DNA from: Falsiroseomonas sp051433195
GTDB taxonomy: Bacteria > Pseudomonadota > Alphaproteobacteria > Acetobacterales > Acetobacteraceae
DNA: 64,000 nucleotides
Assembly (NCBI RefSeq): GCF_051433195.1
Contig: NZ_JBHMFT010000008.1
Span: 62,001-126,000, forward strand
Direction of reading: 5' to 3'
The translations under genes were made by a program, and so were the position numbers. This document shows positions 1-8,240 of this stretch, in pieces. The notes beneath the pieces are model-generated. The model saw nothing but the letters and a program-made list of their open reading frames with translations. It had not been told where the DNA came from and did no database searches. Position 1 is the stretch's first letter, and each line of letters begins with the position of its first letter.

Positions 1-552
1 GCCGTGCCGGATGCCGATCGCCTCATGCACCACTTTCACCACCGGGGCGAGGCAATTGGTGGTGCAGGAGGCGGCGGTGACGATCGGGTGCCGCGCCGGG
101 TCGTACAGGTGGTGATTGACGCCCACCACGACATTCAGGACGCCGTCGAACTTCACCGGTGCCGCGACGATGACGCGCTTCGCACCGCGCGCCAGATGGC
201 CTTCCAGCGTGGCGGGGTCGAGGAACTTCCCGGTGCAGTCCAGCACCACGTCGACGCCAAGATCGCCCCAAGGGATGTCGGTCGGCCTCGCATGTTCGGA
301 AAAGCCCAGGCGGCGCTCGCCGATGCGGATGGCGTCGCCCTGCGCCGCGATGGGGGCGCGCCAGCGGCCCTGCACGCTGTCGAATTCCAGCAGATGGGCG
401 CAGGCGGCCGCGCCGCCCTTGATCTCGTTGAGGTGCACGACCTCCAGCCGATTGCCGGCGCGCGGATCCTCGGGCTGGCGCTCGGCCGCACCCATCGCCG
501 CGCGGAGTGCGAGCCGCCCGATGCGACCCATGCCGGAGATGCCGACTCTCAT
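1..552 (-). CDS. gap: Glyceraldehyde-3-phosphate dehydrogenase, ArsJ-associated type (3' end cut off)
   Basis: First 184 residues of a GAPDH; the C-terminal part lies beyond the left edge. The N-terminus holds the NAD-binding start VGISGMGRIGRLALR, and the catalytic cysteine is seen in ASCTTNCLAP near residue 168. The gene follows an ArsR-ArsC fusion on the same strand. Such GAPDH copies in ars operons are known to make 1-arseno-3-phosphoglycerate from arsenate, which the exporter ArsJ then removes, so this is probably not the glycolytic copy. I chose the ATG at 552 because a GAGG lies 8 bases upstream. An in-frame ATG at 576 touches the stop of the preceding gene (TGATG) and would add 8 residues. 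The ArsJ role is inferred from context; arsJ itself is not in view. Confidence 0.85.
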   Translation of the reverse strand, partial: MRVGISGMGRIGRLALRAAMGAAERQPEDPRAGNRLEVVHLNEIKGGAAACAHLLEFDSVQGRWRAPIAAQGDAIRIGERRLGFSEHARPTDIPWGDLGVDVVLDCTGKFLDPATLEGHLARGAKRVIVAAPVKFDGVLNVVVGVNHHLYDPARHPIVTAASCTTNCLAPVVKVVHEAIGIRHG

Positions 553-575
553 ATTTGTGTCCTCAGACTTGGTCA

Positions 576-1433
576 TCAGGCGCGCGCCAGCCCCTGCGGC
601 TGCGCCAGTTCGTCGAGCCGCGCCTTCAGCGCCATCCGGTCCAGGGTGCCAAAGGGCAGGCTGGCGAAGATGGACAGGCGGCGGTGCAGCGCGGCGTAGA
701 GTTCGTTGAGCAGCGTCGCGCGTTCCGGGGGACTGCCGCTGAACTTCGCGGGGTCGGGCAGCGGCCAGGCGGCGGTGATCACGGTCTCGCCAAAATCCGG
801 GCACGCCTGGCCGGCCAGCGTGTCACACAGCGCCACGACGAAATCCATTCGCGGCGCATCGGGCCCGGTGAAGGCGTCCCAGGATTTCGAGCGCAGCGCG
901 GAGACCTCGTGGCCGAGCGCCTTCAACTGCTGCAGCACCTCCGGCAGGGGGCCGTCCTGCGACGGGTCCGATCCGGCGGAGAAGGCACGGAAGCGGCCTT
1001 CGCCGATCCGGCCGAGGATCGCCTCGGCCATGATCGAGCGGGCGGAGTTGCGGGTGCAGAGGAACAGCACGTTGAACACGGGCGGCTGCATGTGGCCGGT
1101 CTCCCTTCTTGTGTCGAACAGACGGTTGAGGTCGCCGCAGCGGTCCGGCTCGCCGCCGCAGCAGGCCTCGGCGAGGAAGCCGACCAGGGCGCGGAGCGCG
1201 GCAATCTGCGGGGCGTAGACCAGGCTTCGCCCATGCCGCGTGGCGGCGACCAGGCCGGCCTGTTCCAGGGCGCGGAGGTGGAAGGACAGGGTCGAGGCCG
1301 GCACGCCGAGGCGCACCGCAATGTCGCCGGCGGCGAGACCCGAGGGGCCGGCGGCGAGCAGGGCACGCATGAGGTCGAGCCGGGTTTCCTGCCCCAGCGC
1401 CATGAATCCCGAGGCGGCCTGTCCCACATCCAT
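576..1433 (-). CDS. arsRC: ArsR-family repressor fused to arsenate reductase (ArsC, low-molecular-weight phosphatase type)
   Basis: 285 aa with two domains. Residues 1-95 are a winged helix-turn-helix of the ArsR/SmtB type (TRLDLMRALL, then PASTLSFHLRALEQAGLV). Cysteines 91, 92 and 99 just after it are a plausible arsenite-sensing site. From about residue 118 there is a low-molecular-weight phosphatase fold with the CX5R loop CTRNSAR (Cys126-Arg132) and a PLPDPA segment giving the general-acid Asp, as in thioredoxin-coupled arsenate reductases. The protein should repress the ars operon until arsenite binds and also reduce arsenate. Fusions of this kind are known, but free-standing genes are the rule. 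The arsenate reaction is supported by the adjacent GAPDH. The likely operator lies at or just upstream of the start codon. Confidence 0.9.
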   Translation of the reverse strand: MDVGQAASGFMALGQETRLDLMRALLAAGPSGLAAGDIAVRLGVPASTLSFHLRALEQAGLVAATRHGRSLVYAPQIAALRALVGFLAEACCGGEPDRCGDLNRLFDTRRETGHMQPPVFNVLFLCTRNSARSIMAEAILGRIGEGRFRAFSAGSDPSQDGPLPEVLQQLKALGHEVSALRSKSWDAFTGPDAPRMDFVVALCDTLAGQACPDFGETVITAAWPLPDPAKFSGSPPERATLLNELYAALHRRLSIFASLPFGTLDRMALKARLDELAQPQGLARA

Positions 1434-1444
1434 GCTTCCAGCAT
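1432..1444. promoter_or_regulatory. Inverted repeat over the arsRC start, possible ArsR operator
   Basis: ATGCT TCC AGCAT is a perfect 5-bp inverted repeat with a 3-base centre that covers the arsRC start codon and its Shine-Dalgarno region. ArsR proteins bind short inverted repeats near their own promoters. The arms are short, so it may be chance. Confidence 0.25.
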
Positions 1445-1481
1445 AGTCGAAGGAACGCGATATCGGCGTGAAGCTTGCATG

Positions 1482-1495
1482 ACGGCTTCAGCCGT
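1482..1495. promoter_or_regulatory. Inverted repeat upstream of arsRC, possible ArsR operator
   Basis: ACGGCT TC AGCCGT is a perfect 6-bp inverted repeat with a 2-base centre, about 50 bp upstream of arsRC in the 115-bp gap between it and the recombinase gene. Its position suits a repressor site for the autoregulated ars operon. The sequence does not match a consensus I can quote, so this is inference from symmetry and place. Confidence 0.3.
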
Positions 1496-1548
1496 TCGGC
1501 TCAGGGCAGGACGCTCCGCATCTCATGCAGCAGGCCCTAGGATACCTC

Positions 1549-2634
1549 CTACAGCGCCCCGGTCAGCGGGTGCCCTTCGAACAGGTCACCGAACTCGAGG
1601 TACTCACCCAACGTATCGAACCGCTTGTGGCGCCCAAGGCGCTTGAGCTGTGCGGGGTGGGCGCCGCGGCTCATGCCGGTGGTGAGCGCGCCACGCTTGA
1701 GGCTGTGGCCGCCAAAGGCCGCGGGATCGAAGCCGGCCGCCGCGGCGCGAGCCTGGACGATGTCGCCGACCGATTGCGGCGACAGCGGCGCGGTGCCGAG
1801 CCGGGCCGGGGCAGCGGGCTTGCCCGGCCGTGCCGGCCCTGGCGCCCAGAGGCGGCGGAACAGCGGCCCGGCCTCGATGGCCGCCGCGAGGCGCCAGTTG
1901 CGGATGGCGCGCACCGGGCAGAGTTCGGTGCTGCCATAGGGCAGGGGGATGCGCACGGCCGCCGCCTGGCTGCCCTTGCTCTGCGGAAGTTCCAGCACCA
2001 GGCCGCGTTCGGTCGGCGACAGGCGTTCGACCCGGATGGCGGCGATCTCGGCGCGGCGCAGGGCCCCGGCAAAGCCCACGATGAGCAGGGCGCGGTCGCG
2101 CAGTCCGCGCAGGTCCTCGGGGATCGGCGCCAGCAGTTGCCGCAGGATCGCGTCGGTGGCGGCTGCGACCTTCCGGGGGGTTTCGCCGGCGGCGGCGGCG
2201 GCACGGGAAATGCCGGCCAGGGTCTGGGCGACGCGGAGGTCGTCGGTGGGCGTCGGCAGGCCCGCGGCGCGATGCAGGTAGCGCAACGCGGCGCGGCGTA
2301 GCACCAGGGTCGGCGCGGCCAGGCCGCGGGCGCGTTCGCCGGCCAGGAATGCGGCCACGTCGGCGGCGTCGGCCGGAAGCGCCGGGCGGTCATGCGCCTG
2401 GCACCAGGCGCACCAGGCGCGCACGGCGGAACGGTAGGCGCTGCGGGTGTTTTCGGCGGTGGCCAGGCGCCGAAAGGTTTCCGCGGCCGCCTGGTCGCCG
2501 GCCAGCGTGCCGTCCGAGATCGGGGCGACGGCCTCGGCCGCGGCGTCGAACCAGCGTGCCACGGTGGCTGGGGTGGCGCCGAGCGGGGCCGCGGTCTGCT
2601 TCGGGTTGCGGGCGGGGAGGATGAGGGCGTCCAA
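1549..2634 (-). CDS. Tyrosine recombinase / site-specific integrase
   Basis: 361 aa from the TTG at 2634. An N-terminal SAM-like core-binding domain (about residues 40-135, with ENTRSAYRSAVRAWCAWC) is followed by the catalytic domain. The catalytic Arg lies in GALRRAEIAAIR, the His-x-x-Lys/Arg box is HSLKRGALTTG, the second His is in LGRHKRFD and the nucleophilic Tyr is in LGEYLEFGD. It cuts and rejoins DNA at short inverted-repeat core sites. The TTG was chosen because GGAGA sits 6 bases upstream; the frame stays open to a TTG at 2694, but that would start inside the inverted repeat. Related recombinases are common on plasmids and islands of Acetobacteraceae. It probably marks an island edge or a replicon-maintenance locus next to the ars genes. 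No excisionase or relaxase is in view. Confidence 0.9.
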   Translation of the reverse strand: MDALILPARNPKQTAAPLGATPATVARWFDAAAEAVAPISDGTLAGDQAAAETFRRLATAENTRSAYRSAVRAWCAWCQAHDRPALPADAADVAAFLAGERARGLAAPTLVLRRAALRYLHRAAGLPTPTDDLRVAQTLAGISRAAAAAGETPRKVAAATDAILRQLLAPIPEDLRGLRDRALLIVGFAGALRRAEIAAIRVERLSPTERGLVLELPQSKGSQAAAVRIPLPYGSTELCPVRAIRNWRLAAAIEAGPLFRRLWAPGPARPGKPAAPARLGTAPLSPQSVGDIVQARAAAAGFDPAAFGGHSLKRGALTTGMSRGAHPAQLKRLGRHKRFDTLGEYLEFGDLFEGHPLTGAL

Positions 2635-2664
2635 GTGGCGTCTCCGACTGGCAGCTACAGCACT

Positions 2665-2694
2665 GATATAAAACGGAACCACTACTACCCACAA
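2665..2694 (-). promoter_or_regulatory. Possible promoter of the recombinase gene
   Basis: On the minus strand a TATATC (2670-2665) lies 18 bp downstream of TTGTGG (2694-2689), in an AT-rich patch that stands out from its surroundings. The leader to the chosen TTG would be about 25 bases. The -35 box falls inside the inverted repeat at 2682-2713, so recombinase binding there would block its own promoter. Confidence 0.35.
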
Positions 2695-2713
2695 GACGCA
2701 TTATGGGTAATAG
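2682..2713. repeat. 13-6-13 inverted repeat, candidate recombination core site
   Basis: The left arm CTACTACCCACAA and the right arm TTATGGGTAATAG are inverted copies matching at 11 of 13 positions, around the 6-base centre GACGCA. Tyrosine recombinases act on exactly this architecture: two inverted binding arms around a 6-8 base crossover region. It adjoins the 5' end of the recombinase gene. I could not find a second copy by eye elsewhere in the window. Confidence 0.5.
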
Positions 2714-2864
2714 GCACGTCGGAACAGGCGGGGAGGGGGCGCTTCGCCGTGGCTGAACTCGCCCTTCTCCTGGCCGCCACCGATGCCCAGGCAGCGCCCG
2801 CGAGCGGCATTGACCCCGCAGGCGTTAGGGTTCCATCCTGGCTTCGCAGAGCAAGGGGATCATC

Positions 2865-3884
2865 ATGCCAGCACCGAACGCCACGCGCCGGGCTGCGCTT
2901 GCACTGGGAGCTGGCGGGCTGATCGCCCTCACGCTGCGCGACACCCGTGCACAATCGACGCGGGCGATGACCTTCATCACGCCGTTTTCCTACATCCTGG
3001 CCTTCGTCGACGTGCTGAATGCCAAGGGCGGCGGCTATTTCGAGCGCGCGGGGCTCGACGTCACCATCGAGCAGGGCCGCGGCTCCGCCATGGCTGTGCA
3101 GCAGATTGTCGGCGGTGGCGGGCTGCTGTCCCGCACCGGCGTGGGGGACCACATCCGCGCTTCCTCGCGGCCCGGTGGCGATGACCTGATCGCGGTCGGC
3201 ACCATCAGCCAGGGCTCGCCCTTCTACGTCATCAGCGCCCCGTCCAAGCCGATCCGCACGCCGGAAGACATGGCGGGCAAGACCATCGGCGTCCTGTCGG
3301 TGGGCGGTGCGACGGAGATCGTGCTCGATGTGATGCTGCAGGCGCGCGGCGTGGACCGGGCGCGGGTGGCGCGGCAGGTGGCGCCGAACTCGCCGGCTGG
3401 GTTGCAACTCATCGAGCAGGGGCGGATCGATGGCTACATCGTCTCGGCCGGCGTGCCGATTGCGCTGCAAGCCGCCAACACGCCTCATGTCTCCTGGAAC
3501 ACGGACGACGTCGCCCCGATCCCCGGGCAGTGCTACATCGCCCGGCGATCCACGCTGGCGCAGAATGGCGACCTGGTGGTGCGGTTCCTGCGGGCCGTGA
3601 AGCTTTCGCTCGACGACATGCTGGCGGATGCGGACCTCTCGAAGACCCTGGCCAACCTGCGGGGCTTCGAGATTGCGGAGATGCGCAATGCCGCCACCGC
3701 GCCGCTGATCCTGCGCAACGAGATGCAGTTCTGGCTGACCGCGGGACGCGAGAACATCCTGCGCAACGTGCCGGAGCGCTGGCAGCGCGGCTACGACCTG
3801 ATGGCGGCAGCCGGGTTCACCCCGCCCGGGCTGAGGGCGGATACACTGTACACCAACGACTTCGTCAACCGCGCACTCGCCTGA
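2865..3884 (+). CDS. ABC importer substrate-binding protein, NMT1/TauA/SsuA type
   Basis: 339 aa periplasmic binding protein. The leader has a twin Arg (TRRAALALGAGGLIAL), suggesting Tat export, with cleavage near residue 30. The mature protein has the layout of the taurine/sulfonate/pyrimidine group: GYFERAGLDVTIEQG early, a ligand-site region GGGLLSRTGVGD, and KTIGVLSVGGATE at the start of the second lobe. AAGGGGA lies 5 bases before the ATG. Its TGA overlaps the next start (TGATG), so it is translationally coupled to a hydrolase and then to its own ATPase and permease. The ligand cannot be read from sequence. The acyl-CoA enzymes downstream point to an organic acid or amide rather than a sulfonate. 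Confidence 0.85.
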   Translation: MPAPNATRRAALALGAGGLIALTLRDTRAQSTRAMTFITPFSYILAFVDVLNAKGGGYFERAGLDVTIEQGRGSAMAVQQIVGGGGLLSRTGVGDHIRASSRPGGDDLIAVGTISQGSPFYVISAPSKPIRTPEDMAGKTIGVLSVGGATEIVLDVMLQARGVDRARVARQVAPNSPAGLQLIEQGRIDGYIVSAGVPIALQAANTPHVSWNTDDVAPIPGQCYIARRSTLAQNGDLVVRFLRAVKLSLDDMLADADLSKTLANLRGFEIAEMRNAATAPLILRNEMQFWLTAGRENILRNVPERWQRGYDLMAAAGFTPPGLRADTLYTNDFVNRALA

Positions 3885-4513
3885 TGCGCTTCCGGCGCGC
3901 GGAAGCCGCGCTGCTGCTGGTGGACTACCAGCGGGGGTTCCTGCATGAGCGCGGCTTCGTCGCGGCCCAGGGACGCGATGTCTCGGCCTGCGCCGCCGCC
4001 GCACGGCAGGGCTATGCGCTGGCACGCGCCGCGCGGGCAGTGGGCATGCCGGTGATCTGGACGCGGCATGTCCTGCGCGCGGATCACGCCGATGGTGGGC
4101 TGCTCACCACGGAACTCCGGCCACGTCTCGGCGAGATCGGCGCGCTCGCCAGCGGCAGCGAGGATGTCGGGATTCCGCCGGACGCCGGTGTCGAGCCGGT
4201 GGACGTGGTGATCGACAAGCCACGCTACTCGGCCTTTTTCGGCACCGCGCTGGATGTCGTGCTTGCCACGCGCGGCATCCGCGCGCTGATGGTCGGCGGC
4301 GTGACCACGTCGATGTGCGTTGAGAGCACTGTGCGGGATGCGGCGCAGCGGGATATCCGTACCTTCGTCGTGCGCGATGCCGTCGCGGATTTCGACCTCG
4401 CGCGCCACGACGCCTCGCTCGCTGCCATGGCCTTCGGCTTCGCCCGCATCCTCGGCGCCAATCAGGCCATGGACGCGATGGCCGCCGGAGAGGCGGGCTT
4501 CCCCCTGCCCTGA
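3884..4513 (+). CDS. Cysteine hydrolase, isochorismatase/amidase superfamily
   Basis: 209 aa, a usual length for the family. The catalytic triad is visible: Asp14 (LLVDYQRGF), Lys112 (VIDKPRYSAF) and Cys145 (GGVTTSMCVEST), with the cis-peptide Val-Thr pair before the Cys. Members hydrolyse C-N bonds in small amides (nicotinamide, biuret, N-carbamoyl compounds) or vinyl ethers. Its place between the binding protein and the ATPase suggests that it acts on the imported compound or on a first breakdown product, most simply releasing a carboxylic acid for the acyl-CoA ligase at the end of the operon. The start overlaps the previous stop. The substrate is unknown. Confidence 0.85.
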   Translation: MRFRRAEAALLLVDYQRGFLHERGFVAAQGRDVSACAAAARQGYALARAARAVGMPVIWTRHVLRADHADGGLLTTELRPRLGEIGALASGSEDVGIPPDAGVEPVDVVIDKPRYSAFFGTALDVVLATRGIRALMVGGVTTSMCVESTVRDAAQRDIRTFVVRDAVADFDLARHDASLAAMAFGFARILGANQAMDAMAAGEAGFPLP

Positions 4514-4590
4514 CTCACGCAATGGACAGCGGCCGGACGGCGCGCGATCCTCGGCGGATGCAGGCTGCACACACGGCACCGGGAGATCTC

Positions 4591-5385
4591 ATGGCCGAGG
4601 CCAACCATCCCGCGATTGCCTTCCACTCGGTTGAAAAATGGTACGGTACGCGCGACGAACCGGTTCACGCGCTGGCTGCCACGGACCTCGCCGTGGCGGA
4701 CAGGGAATTCCTGGTGCTGCTGGGGCCGTCCGGGTGCGGCAAGACCACCATGCTGCGGATGATCGGCGGGCTGATCGCACCGACAGCGGGCGAGATCACC
4801 ATCGAAGGCGCCAGCCTCTGGCGCAACGGCCAGCGGCAGGCGGAGGCTTTGTCCGACCTCGGCATGGTCTTCCAGGAGGCCAACCTGTTCCCATGGCTGT
4901 CCATCGAGCAGAACATTGCCCTGCCGCTGGAGTTGAAGGGAACACCAAGGGCGGACCGGGCGGCGCGGGCGCAGGCGCTGGCGACGCTTGTCGGCATCCA
5001 GGGCTTCGAGAAGCGCTGGCCGCGCGAACTCTCCGGCGGCATGCGCCAGCGTGCTGCCATCGCGCGCGCCCTGTCCTACGACCCGCGCATCCTGCTGATG
5101 GACGAACCCTTCGGTGCGCTGGACGCCATGACGCGGGAGGCGATGAACCTGGAGTTGCAGCGCATATGGCTCGAGACGCGCAAGACCATCGTCCTGGTCA
5201 CCCATTCCATCGCCGAGGCCGTGTTCCTGGCCGACCGCATCCTGCTGCTGTCGCCGCGGCCCGGAAGGGTGGACCTGACGGTGGATGTGCCCTTCGCACG
5301 TCCGCGCGGAACGGACCTGCAGTCGACGCCCGAATTCCAGGCCATCGTCCGGCAGTTGCGGCACCGCCTCAACGAGATCAGCTAG
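4591..5385 (+). CDS. ABC importer ATPase, SsuB/TauB type
   Basis: 264 aa. Walker A GPSGCGKTT, Q-loop VFQEANLFPWLS, signature LSGGMRQR, Walker B ILLMDEPFGALD and H-loop VTHSIAEAV are all intact. The motif set and the FPWLS after the Q-loop are typical of the nitrate/sulfonate/taurine group, matching the binding protein upstream. Earlier in-frame ATGs at 4522 and 4558 exist, but only 4591 has a good Shine-Dalgarno (GGGAG, 4-5 bases away) and it gives the usual length. The 77 bases before it hold no other gene. The permease follows after 13 bases. Confidence 0.92.
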   Translation: MAEANHPAIAFHSVEKWYGTRDEPVHALAATDLAVADREFLVLLGPSGCGKTTMLRMIGGLIAPTAGEITIEGASLWRNGQRQAEALSDLGMVFQEANLFPWLSIEQNIALPLELKGTPRADRAARAQALATLVGIQGFEKRWPRELSGGMRQRAAIARALSYDPRILLMDEPFGALDAMTREAMNLELQRIWLETRKTIVLVTHSIAEAVFLADRILLLSPRPGRVDLTVDVPFARPRGTDLQSTPEFQAIVRQLRHRLNEIS

Positions 5386-5398
5386 GGAGCGGCCGCGC

Positions 5399-6223
5399 GT
5401 GACCGAGACGGCAAGGCCCGCCCCCGCGCAATTCGCCAAGCGCCTGGTGACCATGGATGCCGCATTGCCCTGGATCACCACGCCGATCCTGCTCGGCATC
5501 CTGATCCTGATCTGGGACACCTATGTCCGCTACGCCGGCATCTCGCCATTGATCCTGCCGCGCCCTGGTGCGGTTTGGACGGCCTGGATGGAGATGCTGC
5601 GCGATCCGCGCGCCTGGCACCACACCTGGATGACGGTCTATGCCACGCTGTCCGGCTTCGCCTATGCCTGCGTCATCGGCATCACGCTCGGCGTGCTGAT
5701 CGCGCGGCTGCGCTGGCTGGAGTTGACGCTGAACCCCTTCATCGTGGCGACCCAGGTGATCCCGAAGGTCGCGCTGGTGCCGCTGTTCGTGCTGTGGTTC
5801 GGCTTCGGCGTGACGTCGAAGGTCATCGTCGCGGCGGTGCTCGCCTTCTTCCCGATCCTGACCAACACGGCGATGGGCGTGAAATCCATCGACGAAGGGC
5901 ACCGGGACGTGATGGTGTCGCTGAACGCCACGCGCTGGCAGGTGTTCCGCCGGCTGGAGTTCCCCTCAGCGCTGCCCTTCATCATCACGGGCCTCGAGAT
6001 CGGCATCGTCCTGGCCATCATCGGCGCCGTGGTCGGCGAATATCTCGGCGGCAATGCCGGGCTGGGGCATCTGTTGATCGCGCGGCTCAACGCCTTCGAG
6101 ACGGACCAGATGTTCGCCGTGCTGATCCACATGTCGATCCTCGGCTTCGTCTTCTATTTCGCGATCGGCGCGCTACGGAAGATGCTGGTGCCCTGGCATG
6201 CTTCCGCGCGGCTGCGGGTGTGA
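5399..6223 (+). CDS. ABC importer permease, SsuC/TauC type
   Basis: 274 aa from a GTG with AGGGAG 9 bases upstream. About six membrane spans: ITTPILLGILILIW, then a cluster from residue 75 on, ending in VLIHMSILGFVFYFAIGAL. The cytoplasmic EAA-type loop (SLNATRWQVFRRLEFPSALP), which docks on the ATPase, is present. It would form a homodimer in the inner membrane and take substrate from the binding protein at 2865. Its TGA is 2 bases before the chosen start of the acyl-CoA dehydrogenase, so transporter and enzymes share one transcript. Confidence 0.9.
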   Translation: MTETARPAPAQFAKRLVTMDAALPWITTPILLGILILIWDTYVRYAGISPLILPRPGAVWTAWMEMLRDPRAWHHTWMTVYATLSGFAYACVIGITLGVLIARLRWLELTLNPFIVATQVIPKVALVPLFVLWFGFGVTSKVIVAAVLAFFPILTNTAMGVKSIDEGHRDVMVSLNATRWQVFRRLEFPSALPFIITGLEIGIVLAIIGAVVGEYLGGNAGLGHLLIARLNAFETDQMFAVLIHMSILGFVFYFAIGALRKMLVPWHASARLRV

Positions 6224-6225
6224 TC

Positions 6226-7374
6226 GTGACCGGGGAACAGGCGCAGATCCTCGCCTCCGTCGACGCCTTCCTGGCGCGGCGCCTGCCGCCGGCCGAGATT
6301 CGCCGGCGCGACGCGGCGCATGTGCCGTCCTACGACCTGCTGCCGGAGATGGGCCAGGCCGGGCTCTTCGCCCTCGCCGTGCCGGTGGCGGAGGGCGGGC
6401 TTGGTGCGGACTGGACGACGGTGTCACTGGTGCAGGAACGGCTTGGTGAGCATGCCTACATGGCCGCCTCCATCTTCAACCGCGTCGTCGGCTTCGGGCT
6501 GGCCTCGGTCCGCGGCTACGGCAGCACCGCGCAACGTGCCGCGCTGCTGCCGCCGCTGATGGCAGGCGAGGCGTTCTGCGCCCTGGCGCTGACGGAACCG
6601 CAGGCCGGCAGCGACGCCGCCGCGATCCGCACGCGCGCGACGCGCCAGGCCGGCGGCTGGCGCCTGAACGGCCGCAAGACCTGGATCAGTGACGCGCGGC
6701 AGGCTCGCTGGCTGATCCTGCCCGCGCGCACCGGGCCGGAGACGGAGGGGCCGCGCGGCATCTCGTTGTTCCTGGTGCCGAGCGACTCCCCCGGCATTGC
6801 CATGACGGGGCTGCCGAAGATCGGCAACAACTGCATGCCCTCCTTCGACATCGGCCTGCAGGATGTCGACCTGCCGGAGGATGCGCTGATGGGCGAGGAA
6901 GGCCGCGGCTTCGCGCAGATGATGGCGACGCTGCATTATTCGCGCGCTTCCATGGCCGCCACCGTCACCGGCGCCGCCGAGGCGGCGCTGCGCATCGCGC
7001 TGGCGCATGCGCAGGTCCGTGTGCAATTCGGCCGGCCGATCGGGCAGTTCCAGGCGATCGCGCATCGGCTTGTGGATATGCGCATGCGCGTCGACCAGTC
7101 GCGCCTCATGGTACGCCACCTGGCGCGGCTGATCGACCAGGGCGCGCCGTGCCGGCGGGAGGCCGCGCAGGCCAAGGTCATCGCGACCGAAACGCTGCGC
7201 GATGTCGCCGATGCGGGCATGCAGATCCTGGCCAGCGCCGGCTATTCGGCGGACAGCGACATGCAGCGCCTGTGGCGCGACTCCCGCCTCTACACCTTCG
7301 GCGAAGGCGCGAACGAGGTGTTGCGCGATTCCATCGCGCGCGACCTGGGACTGACGGCAAGGGGAACAGCGTGA
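6226..7374 (+). CDS. Acyl-CoA dehydrogenase family flavoprotein
   Basis: 382 aa from a GTG (another GTG at 6220 is possible). The family landmarks occur in order: ALTEPQAGSD for flavin/substrate contact, GRKTWISDARQA, the C-terminal helical domain with RVQFGRPIGQFQAIAHRL, and FGEGANEVLRDSIARDLGL near the end, whose EGANE carries the Glu at the place of the usual catalytic base. It oxidises an acyl-CoA thioester at the alpha-beta carbons and passes electrons to ETF. With a ligase two genes downstream it fits an activate-then-desaturate route for the imported acid. No ETF genes are in view. The chain-length or ring specificity cannot be read. Confidence 0.88.
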   Translation: MTGEQAQILASVDAFLARRLPPAEIRRRDAAHVPSYDLLPEMGQAGLFALAVPVAEGGLGADWTTVSLVQERLGEHAYMAASIFNRVVGFGLASVRGYGSTAQRAALLPPLMAGEAFCALALTEPQAGSDAAAIRTRATRQAGGWRLNGRKTWISDARQARWLILPARTGPETEGPRGISLFLVPSDSPGIAMTGLPKIGNNCMPSFDIGLQDVDLPEDALMGEEGRGFAQMMATLHYSRASMAATVTGAAEAALRIALAHAQVRVQFGRPIGQFQAIAHRLVDMRMRVDQSRLMVRHLARLIDQGAPCRREAAQAKVIATETLRDVADAGMQILASAGYSADSDMQRLWRDSRLYTFGEGANEVLRDSIARDLGLTARGTA

Positions 7375-8240
7375 CAGGCATCCGGGCGATCGATGCGGTG
7401 GTCAACATCTGGACGCCGGAGGCGCTGGCCGGCCGGCCGGACCGTACCGGCTTCTACACCAGCAAGATGCGGGTGAAGCGCGAGATCTTCGAGGGCATGA
7501 GCCTGAAGGACATGATCGCGCGCATGGATGCCGCCGGCATTGAGAAGGCCTTCCTCATCGCCGCCAAGGTCGGCCGGCTCGGCCACCCGGCCTGCTACCA
7601 CGTGGACTACCGGCTGGTGGCGGATGCGGTGCAGGCGCATCCCGACCGCTTCCACGGCCTGGCCGGCCTCGACCCGACGGAGGGCATGCGCGGCGTGCGC
7701 GAACTTTCCCGCGCCGTGACGGAATACGGCTTCATCGGCGCTCATTTCTACCCGCACTGGTTCGAGTTGCCGCCGGATCATGCGAAGTGGTACCCGTTCT
7801 ATGCGAAATGCGTCGAACTCGACGTGCCGGTGCAGCTCCAGGTCGGGCAATCCATGGTCTACGATCCGAGCTACCCGCTGCGCTCCGTCGGACGACCGAT
7901 CACCTTGGATGCGGTGGCCTGCGATTTCCCCGAATTGAAGATCGTGGGCATTCATGTCGGCATCCCCTGGACCGAGGAGATGATCGCGATGGCGTGGAAG
8001 CACGCCAACGTCTTCATCGGCTCGGACGCGCACAGCCCGCGCTACTGGCCCGACAGCTTCAAGCACTACATCCGCAGCTACGGCCAGGACAAGGTGATCT
8101 TCGGCACCGATTTCCCGGTGCTGGATTTCGGCCGCACCATGGCGGAGATCGCGGAGCTCGGCCTGCCCGAACCAGTGCTGGAGAAATTCCTCCGCACCAA
8201 CGTGCAGCGCCTCTACAAGCTGGACGGCGCCGCCGCATGA
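7371..8240 (+). CDS. Amidohydrolase-2 family protein with altered metal motif
   Basis: 289 aa, the usual size for the ACMSD/gamma-resorcylate decarboxylase-like group. Recognisable segments are GAHFYPHWFELP, KIVGIHVGIPWTEEM, ANVFIGSDAHSPRYWP and VIFGTDFPVLDFGRTM, the last with the conserved Asp near the C-terminal end of the barrel. The N-terminal metal motif, normally D-x-H-x-H, reads IDAVVNIW here, so both His are missing. It may use another metal arrangement, or none. The start overlaps the dehydrogenase stop (GTGA) with AGGGGA 5 bases upstream. Members decarboxylate or hydrolyse cyclic acids or lactones, and a hydrolysis step on a ring-derived intermediate would suit the operon. Confidence 0.75.
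   Translation: MTGIRAIDAVVNIWTPEALAGRPDRTGFYTSKMRVKREIFEGMSLKDMIARMDAAGIEKAFLIAAKVGRLGHPACYHVDYRLVADAVQAHPDRFHGLAGLDPTEGMRGVRELSRAVTEYGFIGAHFYPHWFELPPDHAKWYPFYAKCVELDVPVQLQVGQSMVYDPSYPLRSVGRPITLDAVACDFPELKIVGIHVGIPWTEEMIAMAWKHANVFIGSDAHSPRYWPDSFKHYIRSYGQDKVIFGTDFPVLDFGRTMAEIAELGLPEPVLEKFLRTNVQRLYKLDGAAA

Noticed and set aside
4522..4590. Earlier starts for the SsuB-type ATPase
   Set aside because: ATGs at 4522 and 4558 lack a ribosome site and would add a non-family N-terminus; 4591 has GGGAG in place.
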